Shown: piece after piece, positions 27,901 through 38,989 of the stretch
Numbering within the stretch: position 1 is the first letter of the stretch
Layout: every line of letters starts with the position of its first letter
DNA from: Cheilinus undulatus
Taxonomy: Eukaryota; Chordata; Actinopteri; Labriformes; Labridae
DNA length: 64,000 nt
Direction of reading: 5' to 3'
Assembly: GCF_018320785.1 (NCBI RefSeq)
Contig: NC_054869.1
Location: forward strand, 32,466,289 to 32,530,288
Position numbers and translations under genes: made by a program
The notes under the pieces: model-generated
Database searches by the model: none
The model's input: the letters and a program-made list of their open reading frames with translations, nothing else
Told to the model about the DNA's origin: nothing

Positions 27901-29312
27901 ACAAGTGCTTGGTAGATTTATTTTCCAGCAGGACAATGCACTGAAACATACAGCAAAAGCTACACAGAAATGGTTTAAAGAAAACAAGGTAAATATCCTG
28001 GAGTCAAAGCCCAGACCTCAGACCAATAGAGAATTTGTGGCTGGACTTGAAAAGGGCTGTTCATGTCCTATCTTCATGCAGTCTGACAGAGTTTGAGCAG
28101 TTTTGCAAGAAAGAATAGAGTGCCATACATATTTTTATTGAATTGACATTACTTGGCAGAAATCTGTTATCACTTTGGCATTAGAGAGTGTTTTTTTTTT
28201 GGGTGGGGGATCAAAAAAGCAAAATTTTTAAAAATGGTAAATAATATTGACCAATGCTGGATTTATAAAATAAATAAAAGGGTAAATCATATACAGGGGT
28301 GAATAATTTTAATAAGCACTGTATATATAGAACCTCTTAAAATACTTAGGCTGGGACAAGATTTCATCTTTGGCAATTACACTTACCCATAGTACCAATA
28401 ACCAATGTAATTTCACCATCCATTGGTATCAGTGAGCAAAAGTCTGTTGTTATTAAGCTTTGAGTGTTTGTATTTATAGTAAAGCTGTCAGCATTAATGT
28501 ATTGGAATGTGATCAGAGTCCAGAATTAGTGCATTCATTTTTATAGCATAAATTGAATGTTTTATTGTCCCTTTCAGCACACTTTTGTTAAGCCAGTACA
28601 ACACCTTCCTGCAGCCACAGTGATGTTAAAGCAGTTCACCACTGCTCCTTATTGCTCATTTCACTTAAAAAACTCACAGACAGCACAGTGGACAAGTCAT
28701 CTGAACCATGTGTTATCAAACATTTACCTCTTTTACAGTTTCTTGTTTCTTTTCAATCCATAACAATTTCTTTTTTCCATAGTTCATGTCATAATCTTTG
28801 ATATATCCAAAGTTCCTTAATTTCTTTCAAAATAAAAGCAGGTGTGTATCTAAACAGGAAGACAGTTACCCTTAATTTCAGGCACTACAAAAACATAACA
28901 TGAAACAAAAACTGTTAAAAATACAAATAGAGAAATTTCATAATGCAAAAAAATGAGATTTATTGTGATTAACTAAGGAAATTCTGAGATTATTGGCTTT
29001 TTTTAAACTGACCGTTTGACAGCCCTGATTTTTTAGCAGTAGTTGTAATATTTAAAATCCAAAGAATGTTCCACATAAGCTATGCACACATTCTAGCCAA
29101 CTGTCCAGCATAAAAAGAAGCAATCTAATACTCATTGACACTGATCCAGATTAGTGTTACAATGATCAGCACCACTCTTAGTTTGTCCACTTTGCATCTG
29201 CAGGGATGGAGGTCTGAAGAGGGCGAAGGTGAAGGAGTCGTTTAAAGAGCAGCAGCAGAAGCAGTACACCAGAATGGTAGTGGGAGACGACAGCAGTGGC
29301 CACAGTGACTGA
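18946..29312 (+). CDS. gpat3: Glycerol-3-phosphate acyltransferase 3
   Basis: ER membrane enzyme that acylates sn-glycerol-3-phosphate with acyl-CoA to lysophosphatidic acid, the entry step of triacylglycerol synthesis. Coding exons: 18946-19089, 19190-19256, 21131-21279, 21388-21530, 24548-24622, 24737-24826, 24915-25008, 25109-25224, 25575-25630, 25832-25917, 26009-26137, 26259-26338, 29204-29312. They sum to 1338 bp, 445 aa, in frame at every junction (human GPAT3 is about 434 aa). An N-terminal hydrophobic segment lies near residues 9-35 and a second hydrophobic region near 150-190. Acyltransferase motif I is NHTTPID (236-242), motif III is FPEGT (309-313), and PVAIKYDP follows as motif IV. 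The exon beginning at 25109 carries the substrate-binding region around CPHVWFERAEMKDRHLVTKR. The C-terminus (DGGLKRAKVK) identifies GPAT3 rather than GPAT4. Intron 5 and the last intron are swollen by transposons. No break seen; a teleost-specific paralogue label (a or b) cannot be decided here. Confidence 0.95.
19257..21130. other. gpat3 intron 2, nothing recognised
   Basis: Contains a T-rich low-complexity stretch (about 20225-20256) and a TG-rich tract near the acceptor. The 148-aa minus-strand ORF at 20520-20966 has no recognised similarity. Confidence 0.5.
21585..22735 (+). mobile_element. Degraded Tc1-like transposon in gpat3 intron 5
   Basis: Inverted ends share CACTTTATTGGGTACA (left 21597-21612, complement at the right near 22706-22721). 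Between them lie remnants of a Tc1 transposase: LRTLKQKGYSRRTHLVP, GGGVMVWG and DGYFQQDDAPCHKA, in more than one frame with several stops. About 1.15 kb and inactive. Confidence 0.85.
23241..23675 (+). mobile_element. Deleted Tc1-like element (MITE) in gpat3 intron 5
   Basis: Ends TACAGTGCTTAACAAATTAA and, inverted at the right, TAAATTTGTTAAGCAGTGTA. The interior retains only the transposase N-terminus (KCGELTENE, stop, VYIKALHDAGWSLRQI) and then jumps to the right end. About 435 bp. Confidence 0.85.
23676..24547. other. Rest of gpat3 intron 5
   Basis: No repeat or coding feature recognised. Confidence 0.5.
26503..26690 (+). repeat. tRNA-derived SINE in the last gpat3 intron
   Basis: Head GGGGCACCAGTGGTTAGGTT, B box GGGTTCAAGCCC, body CTGCATGTCACTCCTCCCC and a tail CAAATAAAGGTAAAACACCC. 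Same general family as 13306-13577 and 57785-57955. Confidence 0.75.
26700..27182. mobile_element. hAT-like non-autonomous element
   Basis: Left end CAGTGAGTCTCAAACTGGGG and right end TTTGAGAATCCACAG are imperfect inverted repeats. Flanks GTTTTAGG and GTTTAAGG look like an 8-bp target duplication with one change. No ORF. Confidence 0.6.
27651..28323 (+). mobile_element. Internally deleted Tc1-like element
   Basis: Inverted ends: TACAGTCCTCATAAAAATTC and, at the right, the complement of TACAGTGCTTATTAAAATTA. The interior keeps a transposase segment FQQDNALKHTAKATQKWFKE (27929-27988). Same family as the copy at 61979-63039. Confidence 0.85.
28324..29203. other. Remainder of the last gpat3 intron
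   Basis: No further feature recognised before the final exon. Confidence 0.5.
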
Positions 29313-32300
29313 GACCCTGAATAAATGCACTGTCCAAATCTCAGGCCTGTTTTTGGAAATTATACACTGGAAACGAGCCTCTCTTCTCCAGCATGCCCTC
29401 ATTAACTTGGCCTGATGGGGAACACCGCTGAGTGGACTTTAGTGAAACCTCAGGTACAGCTTAAAGGAGGAGAGTGTGTGATTCACAGAACTCACACTTG
29501 CAATATAGACCTTTATGAGAAACAGACTGTGGAAAAGGAAAAGTCTTTGTTTTTACTGCTGAAGATACATACTGCTGTTGTGATCAAAATTTGATCTTGA
29601 ATTGAATTTTTTGATTGCAGACTGCTGGGTAGAGAAACTAGGATTTTGTCCAGAATATTTTTTTAGATAGATTTTAGTTTATAGTCTCAGCACCTATGGT
29701 TTGATGCTACTATGGTAAAAGGACCTCAGAGGTAGCTGCAGCATTTTAAAACTTGCTGCATTTTAAAACTTAGCATCCCAATTGACAGTATCTATTATGA
29801 GATGGCTAGCATTTAAGCACTGAAGCATTGATTTAACATCTTGCAGTATTTCACTGCTACATTAACACTGATGATCATCCAGAAATATAGTGCACACTTT
29901 AAAAAAAAACAGCTCTATCAGTACTCTTTATAGAATCAAACATGAACTGAGAAAATCTTACTCTCATTCATTCAACATGAAGTGTTTTTGTGACCCTTGT
30001 TCACCCACTTTTTTTTCTGCACAGAATCACAAAGGTAAAGCAAGGACATGAGGGTTTGGCACTTAAATAATACATTAAAGTGCTGAGCGTGACAGGCTCA
30101 GTTCATTGAATGTCCACATGAGTTGTGAGAGTCTTAAAGGAGAACACACAGCTGAGACTTTTTGGTTTTCTCTCCACTTGAAGTTTGGTTTCCAGTGTTG
30201 CCGTTCGTCAGTACGGTTTCCTCCTTGGGCACTACAAGCAAAATTTAAGACATATTTGTTTTAAAATGACTGATTATGATGATGACACAATCATGATATT
30301 TATTTTGTTTGATATGATCAGCATTCTTACCTTCCTCTTCATTCTCTTCTTGAACACATGGAGCTGGTTTTTCCTGCACGTTCTGTGTACAAACAAATGC
30401 CACTTACATTCACAGTTGAATGATGTGTTTGATTTTGAAAATAATATCAGAACTTACTGGCATCAGGTTGACTTTGTTCCTCTTTTTCTGTTCCTGATAT
30501 CTGCAAATATCAACCATGAAAAGCTGTTTACATAAGTGCTGAGAATTAAAGCTGAGTCTGATTTTTTTAACAACACTGTGTGTGGCCTGTGCAGCGTTTC
30601 TTTAAGATGTGATCTCCTTTCCCTTCTTTTTGTGAACCAGTCAGAGGAAACAATGTTGACGTGAATAATTTATGAAACTGATTAGCAGCTCACATCTGTG
30701 TCTCTTTCTACACTGTTCAAATAACAAAGAGGTTCAGACAGGCTAAGGTTAAAGTAAAGCCACTTTTATTGCCGGTCATAAAAGCCACCAAAGCTGCTCT
30801 GAGCAAACTTTTTTTGTTGTCACATTAAATGTCTTGTGTCTTGTAAGCTTTGATTATTTTCCTTAAGTGACATAAATATGCATAAAGTTGTAAGATTAAT
30901 CAGTCAAAACACTAGTGCATTTCCTGTTTACTGCAGATTTTCTTACCTCTTATTAGTGAAAAACGTGATTAAGCTATGGCTGAGTTCCAATACAGCCTTG
31001 CCCCTGCCTCAATGTTTTGTGCGTTCACGTCTACGGTTAGGGGTGTCTTGATTCTTGTTGGAATTAAGGAATAGGGTGAAACGCAGGGGCACATGGCCAT
31101 TCAGGAAGAAATGTTCCAGAGTCACACTCAAAACCAAGTGTTACTGGAAACCTCTCATGCAAGATGGCTATCCAAGAGTGTGAAAATCTTTCAATCTCAC
31201 TCACTGTTTATTTGTATAGCACAGATTCATTAAATTGCTAATTCTTGTTACTTCAGACTTCGATTATCTAATCCATCAGAAAAGAGTCAATGGCAGAAAA
31301 AGCTGTTTGGCACTGGCAGAGAAAAATTTGGCAAATTTTTCATTTTTCATACTCAGCTCTGCTGCTCATCCCACCAATGTATCCTCCTTACAAATTGGCC
31401 CCATTAAAAAGGAGAGATAAAGGGTTATAAACTCTTTTTGTCAAGAAGCATTTTTACAACAAAGAAATAATCTACCACACAATTTTACTTTTTGTGCCAA
31501 GTTAACTAATAAAATGCTTTGGATTTAAACAACACAATAAACTTACTGATGCAAAACACTGAAAATACTGAGGGAAATCTAAAAGATGAAACTGTTATAA
31601 TTATGTATGAAATAATCTACCCACATCTGCAGATAGGAGTCACAATTCCTGTTGGCAGGTTTGTTGTTCCTCTTTAGTCCATGCAGTGTCCATGTTTTGT
31701 TTTCATCTGCTCCAACATCCACCTTGCTTGTAGCTCCAGATGCAGTAGGCATCTGTGTCGCTCAGTTAGAACAACAAATATCAGATGTATGAAAAAAAAG
31801 AAAAATCCCCAAGATTTGGAGGAAACTCTTCGAAATGTGGTGACAGTGGATCTTGCCTTGCAGTGTTTCACACACTCTCTGCCCCCGTTGTTGTGGGCTG
31901 GCGGTGTGAGCAGGAAAATGCGGCTGTGGAGTTTTTGGAGGTGTTTGTTGTTGTATCCGTGGCAACAGTACGGAGTAAGAATGGAAAAGTGGTGAGGCCT
32001 CAGTGAATGAGAGAAAACAAGAGGATCCACTGGATTAGAGCTTACTTCATAAACTTTAAACTATTGAGAAAAATTCAAATCCTTATCATGCAGTTTTGGA
32101 TTACAATGTGTTTTAAGGGTTTGATTAGTTTTACCTAGCTGTTTCAGATTTAACCACTTTTAAAGGACATCAGAAAAGTCTGCAGTCAGTCCTAATGTAC
32201 AGACGAATAAAATGACAGCACTATAACAACTGACATTTTTAATATAAAAATGAACCATATTTTTGTAATGTATTCAATGCTTGAACAATCTGTCATTTTG

Positions 32301-32443
32301 TTGAATTCATTAACTTTTAATTAACTTGGTAAAGTGTATGGATACAGCTCTCACTCAGTTTATATCTTGTTGAAGTAAATGTATCTATATCTAATAGTTT
32401 AATAAAATAATCAATTTTACTTTTTCAGTATGATGATCAGATG
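29313..32443. other. gpat3 3' UTR and intergenic DNA
   Basis: An AATAAA occurs at 29320, very close to the stop; ATTAAA forms lie near 30072 and 30546. The true end is not clear. ORFs at 30185-30535 and, on both strands, at 31674-32030 are not recognised. The human-type synteny block begins to the right, so the breakpoint may lie here. Confidence 0.4.
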
Positions 32444-32445
32444 TA

Positions 32446-33505
32446 CACTATATTGCCAAAAGTATTCGCTCACCTGCCTTGACTCGCATATGTACTTAAG
32501 TGACATCCCATTCTTAATATGATGTTGGTCCACCCTTTGCAGATATAACAGCTTCAACTCTTCTGGGAAGGCTTTCCACAAGGTTTAAGAGTGTTTATGG
32601 GAACCTTTCTTCCAGAAGCGCATTTGTGAGGTCACACACTGATGTTGGATGAGAAGGCCTGGCTCTCAGTCTCCACTCTAATTCATCCCAAAGGTGTTCT
32701 ATCAGGTTGAGGTCAGGACTCTGTGCAGGCCAGTCAAGTTCATCCACACCAAACTCTCTCATCCATGTCTTTATGGACCTTGCTTTGTGCACTGGTGCAC
32801 AGTCATGTTGGTAACAGGAAGGGGCCATCCCCAAACTGTTCTCACAAAATTGGGAGCATGGAATTGTCCAAGATCTCTTGGTATGCTGAAGCATTCAGAG
32901 TTCCTTTCACTGGAACTAAGGGGCCAAGCCCAGATCCTGAAAAACAACCCCACACCATAATCCCCCCTGCACCAAACTTTACACTTGGCACAATGCAGTC
33001 AGACAAGTACTGTTCTCCTGGCAACTGCCAAATCCAGACTCATCCATCAGATTGCCAGATGGAGAAGCGCGATTCTTCACTCCAGAGAACGCGTCTCAAC
33101 TGCTCCAGAGTCCAGTGGCGGCGTGCTTTACACCACTACATCCAACACTTTGCATTGCTGTTGGTGATGTATGGCTTGGATGCAGCTGCTCGGTCAATGA
33201 AACCCATTCCTTGAAGCTCTCTACACACTGTTCTTGAGCAAATCTGAAGGCCACATGAAGTTTGGAGGTCTGTAGCGATTGACTCTGCAGAAAGTTGGCG
33301 ACCTCTGTGCACTATGGGCCTCAGGATCCGCTGACCCCACTCCATTCACTGAGCTCCTGAGAGCGACCCATTCTTTTACAAATGTTTGTAGAAACAGTCT
33401 GCATGCTTAGGTGTTTGATTTTATACACCTGTGGCAATGGACGTGACTGGAACACCTGATTTCACTTATTTGGATGGGTGAGTGAATACTTTTGGCAATA
33501 TAGTG
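32446..33505 (-). mobile_element. Near full-length Tc1-like transposon with broken transposase
   Basis: Both ends carry the same inverted terminal repeat of about 28 bp (CACTATATTGCCAAAAGTAT at the left, complement at the right) with one mismatch, flanked by TA (32444-32445 and 33506-33507). 1060 bp. The minus strand encodes a Tc1 transposase: a helix-turn-helix part (ILRPIVHRGRQLSAESIATD), [30 protein letters not shown] and SPDLNLIEHLWDEL, which hold the DDE catalytic pattern. A stop near 33135 and a frameshift near 32890 inactivate it. Confidence 0.92.
32595..33345 (-). pseudogene. Tc1-family transposase pseudogene
   Basis: DDE transposase remnant of the element above. The segments 33345-33136 and 33024-32842 share a frame but are separated by a stop; 32894-32595 continues in another frame. 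Catalytic aspartate and glutamate motifs are still recognisable, so decay is recent relative to other copies here. Confidence 0.85.
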
Positions 33506-33507
33506 TA

Positions 33508-33737
33508 CACCACTTTCCACATTATTAAGCTCTGTCGTGCTCAATAATGTGGAAAAGGGCATTTTGGGGGTTTTATTTTTTTTAAAATAACACTTATCAT
33601 TCTGAAATTTGTTCAAAAACATTGGAGTTATGCTCTAATGGCTGATGACTTGAAAAATACCCTGTCATGCATTTGCATTATTATTTTGGTAAATAAGAGA
33701 AAATGTCATTTGCTTAATAATGTGGAAAGCGGTGTGT
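33508..33737. mobile_element. Short MITE with ACTTTCCACATTATTAAG ends
   Basis: Left end CACCACTTTCCACATTATTA (33508-33527) and its near-complement CTTAATAATGTGGAAAGCGG (33713-33732). About 230 bp. It abuts the Tc1 element at 33505, sharing the TA. Confidence 0.75.
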
Positions 33738-33846
33738 ATAGAAGACTCATGGTGATGAGAAGAAGATTTTAGTCTTATTGCACATATGCAAATGTTTACA
33801 AATCAGTATATGAAGAGCACAAGAAAAAGCTTTTGAGAAACCCAGT

Positions 33847-33852
33847 TTTATT
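33847..33852 (-). terminator. myl7 polyadenylation signal
   Basis: AATAAA on the minus strand about 100 bases after the myl7 stop codon, giving a short 3' UTR. No nearer signal was seen. Confidence 0.6.
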
Positions 33853-33951
33853 CTCAGCTTTGTACAAACAAATAACCTAGATAAAGCCAGCAGCCAGTAT
33901 CAAATCATTTCCAGCCTGTATAGATGACTTTAAAACACTTGACAGTCTATT

Positions 33952-35476
33952 TTATGATTCTTCTTTCTCATCTCCATGTGTGATGGTGTAACAGAGCGAC
34001 TTGTAGTCAATGTTGCCCATGGGGTCGATGGGAGCAAGAGCGAAGGCCTGATCCACCTACAGAGAATTATGAAGGGAAATTAAGATAATTATACAAAACA
34101 ATATTCAAAAAGTTTATAATCTTGGAAATAAAGACACAAACCTCTTCTGCTGTGAATTTATCAGCCTGGTTCATCAGCAATCGTTTGAACCTTCGAGAAA
34201 AAAAATGCCAGAAAAAATTAGGACGAATATATTTTGGTGTTTGAGAAAAAATAAAGTAAAAGCTGATAATGAAAAGCATCTTACTCATCCTTATTAACAA
34301 AGCCCGTCCCATTAGGATCAAAAAGTTTGAAGGCACCGAGGATAGTGTCCTCTGGATCAGTACCTGGAGGAAAGAGAAAAGTATTGTGAAGAATTTCTTT
34401 AAAAAATATCCAAGATAAATCGGAAATTTTGTTATTAGTGCTCACCATTGAGTTTCTCCCCAAACAGAGTCAGGAACACGGTGAAGTTGATGGGACCTTT
34501 CCCCTCATTCAACATCTCATCCAGCTCCTCGTCTTTCACATTCAGCTTCCCTAAAACCCCCGTACACAAAAACAAGAACATACACACAAAGATGCATGCA
34601 TGGAAAGTAAACAAATATATCAAATGTGATCAGTAAGGGCTTGCATTTTTATTTTTGGAAATAATTTCATGTTTAAAAAGTTTAACGGTAAAATTACCCA
34701 GCTGTCCATAGGTTTCCTTTAGGTCCTGCTTTTTAATAACACCATCTCTGTCTTGGTCAATACAGCCAAAAGCCTTAGTAGGATAAAACCAAAGAAAAAA
34801 TAATGATCGACATTAATTGAACTAATAATTTGACTCTTAAACCACCAAAAAGTTGATTTTTAAACTTCAAAATAACTGAGTCTTCCTTCTATACATGGTA
34901 AATTCTCTAAATGTGAGACATTTTGAAACTTAAAATACCAGTACAGTAAAATCTGAATTTAGGATCAAAGTGGTCTTTTTCTGTCACAGTTTACATGAAA
35001 TAATGATAATGACTTGTGGTTAGTAAAAAAAAAAGAGGGAACATCTGCTCCTCTCAAACATTGCAATTGTCTTGTATAAATGCATACATCAAAAATCACA
35101 AGTCCATTCAAATCTTCTACAAATATATTTATATTGGATGTGAAAATCCAGGGCAGGACACAGTAGTGTACCTCTTTGAACTCCTGTATCTGAGATTGCT
35201 CAAACATGGAGAAGACATTTGAGCAGGACTTCTGCGCTCCCCTCTGTCTCTTGTTTGAGGCTTTCTTACTTGCCTTTGAAAACGAACAAACACAAAATTA
35301 ATCACTTTACCTACAGATGTACATGTTGACTCCAGCTTTGTGCTGTTTGTGCTACAGTAGTGAAACATCTTACACAATTACTAAATCATGTTCCTAAATA
35401 CTCTACATCCTTAGAACAATATAACAGTAGTTTCTACTCTTTTCTTTGGCTGAAAGTATTAAAAGTGACTTACCAT
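33952..35476 (-). CDS. myl7: Atrial/cardiac myosin regulatory light chain 7
   Basis: Regulatory light chain of cardiac myosin, binding the heavy-chain lever arm; in fish it is the heart light chain known as cmlc2. Coding exons on the minus strand: 35476-35474 (the ATG only), 35273-35172, 34773-34698, 34550-34446, 34363-34285, 34190-34142, 34056-33952. They give 519 bp, 172 aa, in frame throughout. The N-terminus has the basic stretch [12 protein letters not shown] and the segment [10 protein letters not shown] with Ser19 at the usual MLCK position. The first EF-hand loop [12 protein letters not shown] (41-52) keeps the D-x-D-x-D-G pattern needed for divalent cation binding; later EF hands look degenerate, as in other regulatory light chains. 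The C-terminus is THGDEKEES. Length and the sequence [18 protein letters not shown] match the MYL7 group rather than myl2 or myl9. It lies next to gck, as in mammals. Confidence 0.95.
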
Positions 35477-35527
35477 ATCTGAGTGATGGAACGTGGACTC
35501 CCAGCAGCGGTATGATGCTGGAGTGGG

Positions 35528-35569
35528 TTTTATGTACGGCCCATCTTATCTCCTGCCCTCCTATAATAG
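35528..35569 (-). promoter_or_regulatory. myl7 core promoter: TATA-like, GATA and CArG-like motifs
   Basis: Read on the minus strand just upstream of the myl7 ATG: a TATA-like TACATAAA (35535-35528), a GATA site AGATAAG (35550-35544), and a CArG-like box which on the plus strand reads CCTATAATAG (35560-35569), one base off CC(A/T)6GG. All lie within about 95 bp of the start codon. GATA factors and SRF are established regulators of cardiac sarcomere genes; that these copies are used is inference. Confidence 0.55.
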
Positions 35570-35599
35570 CTTCTGGTGGGCAGCTCAGTCCCTTACATG

Positions 35600-36334
35600 G
35601 CTGTGGCTGTACTCCATGAATCTCTGAGAGGACCTGATAAGAGGTGAGCAGCCAGGATTTCTCTGGTCTGGAAAAGAGAGATATGAAGAGCAGGGAGGAG
35701 ACGGGACAAAGTGACCTCTGACGTTTGACAATTAGTTTCAAGGACAAATTTAGCTCTTGAGGTTACTTTTGGATTGAAAATACATTTCACCAGTGAAGTT
35801 TCCATTTTGATTTCATACATTTTTCATAAACATACTTCTTTAACCTCCTTTAATTTGAAAGAAAAAATCATTTTCAGTGGATATGGCAGTCTTTTTAAAT
35901 CTTAGGGAAGAAACCACAAGTCTAAATGTTCGCTTAGAGGTATGATTAATAATCAATTGGTTAATGAATGATGGAGATGTTATGGTTGTGTGTCTATGTG
36001 GAAAGTTTACAATTTCCAGTAGCACTAAAGTCCTGCTCAGACCAAAAACTTACAGTGAGATCAGCTGAAACTTGAAACCACCCGCAATGGACTGAACTGC
36101 AACATTCTCAAAGCCTCTCAGTTCACAACACTGCAACTGAGAGAGACAATGTTTCATTTCTATAGTAGCAAAACTATGTGCTTCGGTTTCTGCTTCCATG
36201 CCTGTCCTGTACCTGCATCTTGTGATATGAATGAAAATAGTGATAATGAATTGCTACAGTTGCAATTCTGCTTTTATCAAAACAAAAGCCTAACATGTTT
36301 TACTCTTTGTGTGCTTGAGGCCAAACATAAAAAC
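35600..36334. other. Upstream region of myl7
   Basis: No coding feature or clear repeat. Confidence 0.45.
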
Positions 36335-37095
36335 AAAGACGATCTGGCTGCAGACCATTCATCTCTGACAGCCACTCAGGACAGAAATGACGTTATTTAC
36401 TGGTACAATGTATTTCAAACTGTATTTTTATTTTAGTCTGGCAGTTAAACTCATGAGATCACCACATTGCGTTTAAAACAGGCAACCAAACATTTCATAA
36501 ATAAAACAGAAATAAAATTCTGAGGTCAAATTTGAGATTAAATTGAGTGTAGATCTGTTTTAGTAGTTACTCAAATGGAGGCTTGCTTTATTTTTAGTAA
36601 CTTTAGCTTAAATAGCTATGCTAGCTACAAAATTATTGTTACTATATACGTCAATGTAGCCAAGTTAGCTTTAGCAACATGAGCTTTAGCAAAAGCACCT
36701 AAACCTAAATTACCCAAATAAATAATGCAGATACATGGTTTTGAAGCTGCTTCATAAGCTTAGTTTTACGTTAGAAACATAGCTCTATTATCTACATAGC
36801 TTATGCAGCTATCAGAGCTATGAAGTTACAAATTTTATAATGGAGGTTAGTTTACTCAGCTTTATTAAATGTTTTATAACCAGGTCTTGCAGGTCAGGTT
36901 TTTAACTTTCCACTTTTGGTATCCCAACTGTTACCTTAAGCCTTATCCTAACCCCAACTTAGTTTAAGCTGATTTTATGTCTAAAGTTTTAGCATGTACA
37001 GTAGTACCATTCTGAATAATATGGCATCTCATTGAACAGTCTCTGACAGGGGATGTCAGAGATGAACGGACTGTGGCCAGACCCCTCTCAAACAC
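36335..37095. mobile_element. Fold-back element, copy A
   Basis: Ends are inverted: TCTGGCTGCAGACCATTCAT with CATCTCTGACAG at the left, and GAGATGAACGGACTGTGGCC with AGACCCCTCTC at the right. The interior is rich in GCTA/TAGC motifs (36600-36850). Homologous, in inverse orientation, to 42125-42930. No ORF; origin unknown, presumably a non-autonomous DNA element. Confidence 0.7.
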
Positions 37096-37449
37096 ATCCA
37101 ATCTTTTGGATATGTTGGCAACTTGACAAGCTGGACTGCACTGTCAGCATGCCTATTTAAAGGTGCATTAGCTACATTCCTCTGCAACTGTCCCCTGTAA
37201 CACTCTTTAACAATCTTATTGTGTCAGAAATCCTTGGTCTGAACTGGACTTAGAGGTTGTAACTGAGCCTTCCAACAAATTATCATTTAGCTCATGCTTA
37301 ATACTCAATGTTTGAATTACACACTGGCTTTCAGGGAGCCCCATTTTAAGATGTGCACCAAGTCACACACGCCACATGGACATATTATAAGTGCAGTGTG
37401 ATAAACATCAGAGTTAACAGTCACTCTGCCACTTCTTCAGCAGGGAGTT

Positions 37450-38000
37450 AATGCCATCAGGAACCTGTTGATTAGGCACTAAAACAACAACTGAAGTATA
37501 GTGCAATACCCACGATAAAGCATGGAGGTGGTAGTGCCAAGGTATGAGGATGTTTTACAGGTGATAGAGTAGGAGATTTGTTTGAAGTAAAGGGTATCAT
37601 GAGGAAGGAACAGTACCACTCCATCCTCCAGCATCATGCAGCTCCATCTTGAATTAGACTTATCTGTCAAAAGTTTGTTTTACAGCAAGATAATGGCTCT
37701 AAGCCTTCTTCCGAGCACTGTCAAGATTACCTTGAAAAAAAGAAGAGGAAGGTGTTCTTCCGAATATGGTTTGGTCCCTTCACTTCCAGTTGAGCTTGTC
37801 TGGGACAAATTGGATCAATCAGTCAGAAAAGTGGGCCCCACGAATCAGCAATCTCTCATTGATGAACTTAACAAAGCTTGGCATACAATTCTTGTCACAT
37901 ACCTTAAGAAAAACATGTGGACTGAATGCCTCGTATCTGCCATGCTGTTGTTAAAGCCAGATGAGATTACTTTGAAGAAAACAAAGTCTAAGCAGTAAAA
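37450..38000 (+). mobile_element. Tc1-like transposase fragment
   Basis: Begins AAAGCATGGAGGTGGTAGTG (KHGGGSA-type motif) and continues through QQDNGSK-like coding, then a segment ending LVWDKLDQSVRKVGPTNQ (about 37790-37845). Frame breaks are present and ends are not seen. A different subfamily from the other copies. Confidence 0.75.
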
Positions 38001-38754
38001 AACAATTTCTTGATAATTTTAGTAAAAATGTATTCTGATGAGTGGCTATAATAATCATCTTTATTTTGTTGCAAAGTATACTAGTGAAACTTTTTGTGGC
38101 ACAAATTGGCCTGTAGTTTGCATAAAACAAAATAACCTTCAAGTTGAAAACTTTTTAGAGCTCCACCTAAAGGTCTCATTGGAGGCTTTCAGGGGAGCTC
38201 CTGCCCTTTTCAGTGGAGCCGAGCTCTCATTAGCTCCCCGTAATGAGTGTGAGAGCTGGGACAGTAGCTACCACAACAAACTTGCTGTCAACAGTAAATG
38301 AGTTCCTATTTTGTTTAATCTTACATTACAAAATAGAAAAAAAGCAATTATTCACCAAAATGACTGTTTTCATCTGGAGATGAGCTGTGTAATGAATTTG
38401 TTTGTTTTAAAGTTGAAACTGTATTTAGGTTTTAACTAGCATTCAAATAGCAACATAACAAAAAAGTTTAAGCAAGAAAAGTCTATTATCTCAAACCCTT
38501 TTTGTGGTGGGCCAAATTACCAGGTAGGTGGGCTCAGGCCTTTAAGGCCTGCCCATAACACTGCGGCAGGTAGTTCCGATTATTCTGAATACTGAATACT
38601 TACTGAAAAATTTACTGGGAACTTTTTCACATTGAAAGTTTTCTAATAACAAATGTTTTTAATGTCACAAGCATTGGAGTTTATAGTCAAAAAAAGTTTA
38701 TTTCCACGTTTTCTTTGCCTCGCCTCCCTGAAATACTCACACTGATCATACTCT

Positions 38755-38900
38755 TTCTCTAGCAGTGGCTCAGTTAGTTCAGCACTTGCCTGTCAATCAT
38801 GAGATCCCTGGTTCCACCCCGTAGTGCCTATACTTCTGCTCTAGCAAAGTCTCGAGAAGTGATACCTTAGGGTCCCTATCCACCAGCTGAGACTCAAAGG
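38755..38900 (+). repeat. tRNA-derived SINE
   Basis: A box GTGGCTCAGTTAGTTCAGCA and B box TGGTTCCACCCC spaced as in a tRNA, then a body ACCTTAGGGTCCCTATCC. It lies just beyond the gck 3' end. Confidence 0.7.
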
Positions 38901-38983
38901 TACAAATAACCTAAAACCTGTCATTGAGTTTTTAAAATCATGACAAAAATAACATGAATTCAAAGATTCTACAATACATAACT

Positions 38984-38989
38984 TTTATT
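38984..38989 (-). terminator. gck polyadenylation signal (candidate)
   Basis: AATAAA on the minus strand about 620 bases past the gck stop codon. The interval 38990-39608 would then be the gck 3' UTR. The choice among AT-rich candidates is uncertain. Confidence 0.4.

Noticed and set aside
29320-29325. AATAAA just after the gpat3 stop codon
   Set aside because: Only 8 bases past the stop; too close to be the main polyadenylation signal with confidence, so no gpat3 transcript end was assigned.
31674-32030. Overlapping ORFs of about 100-118 codons on both strands
   Set aside because: Open in several frames on both strands at once, which points to composition and not to coding; no similarity seen.
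32694-33214. Plus-strand ORFs of up to 163 codons
   Set aside because: They are antisense to the Tc1 transposase remnant.
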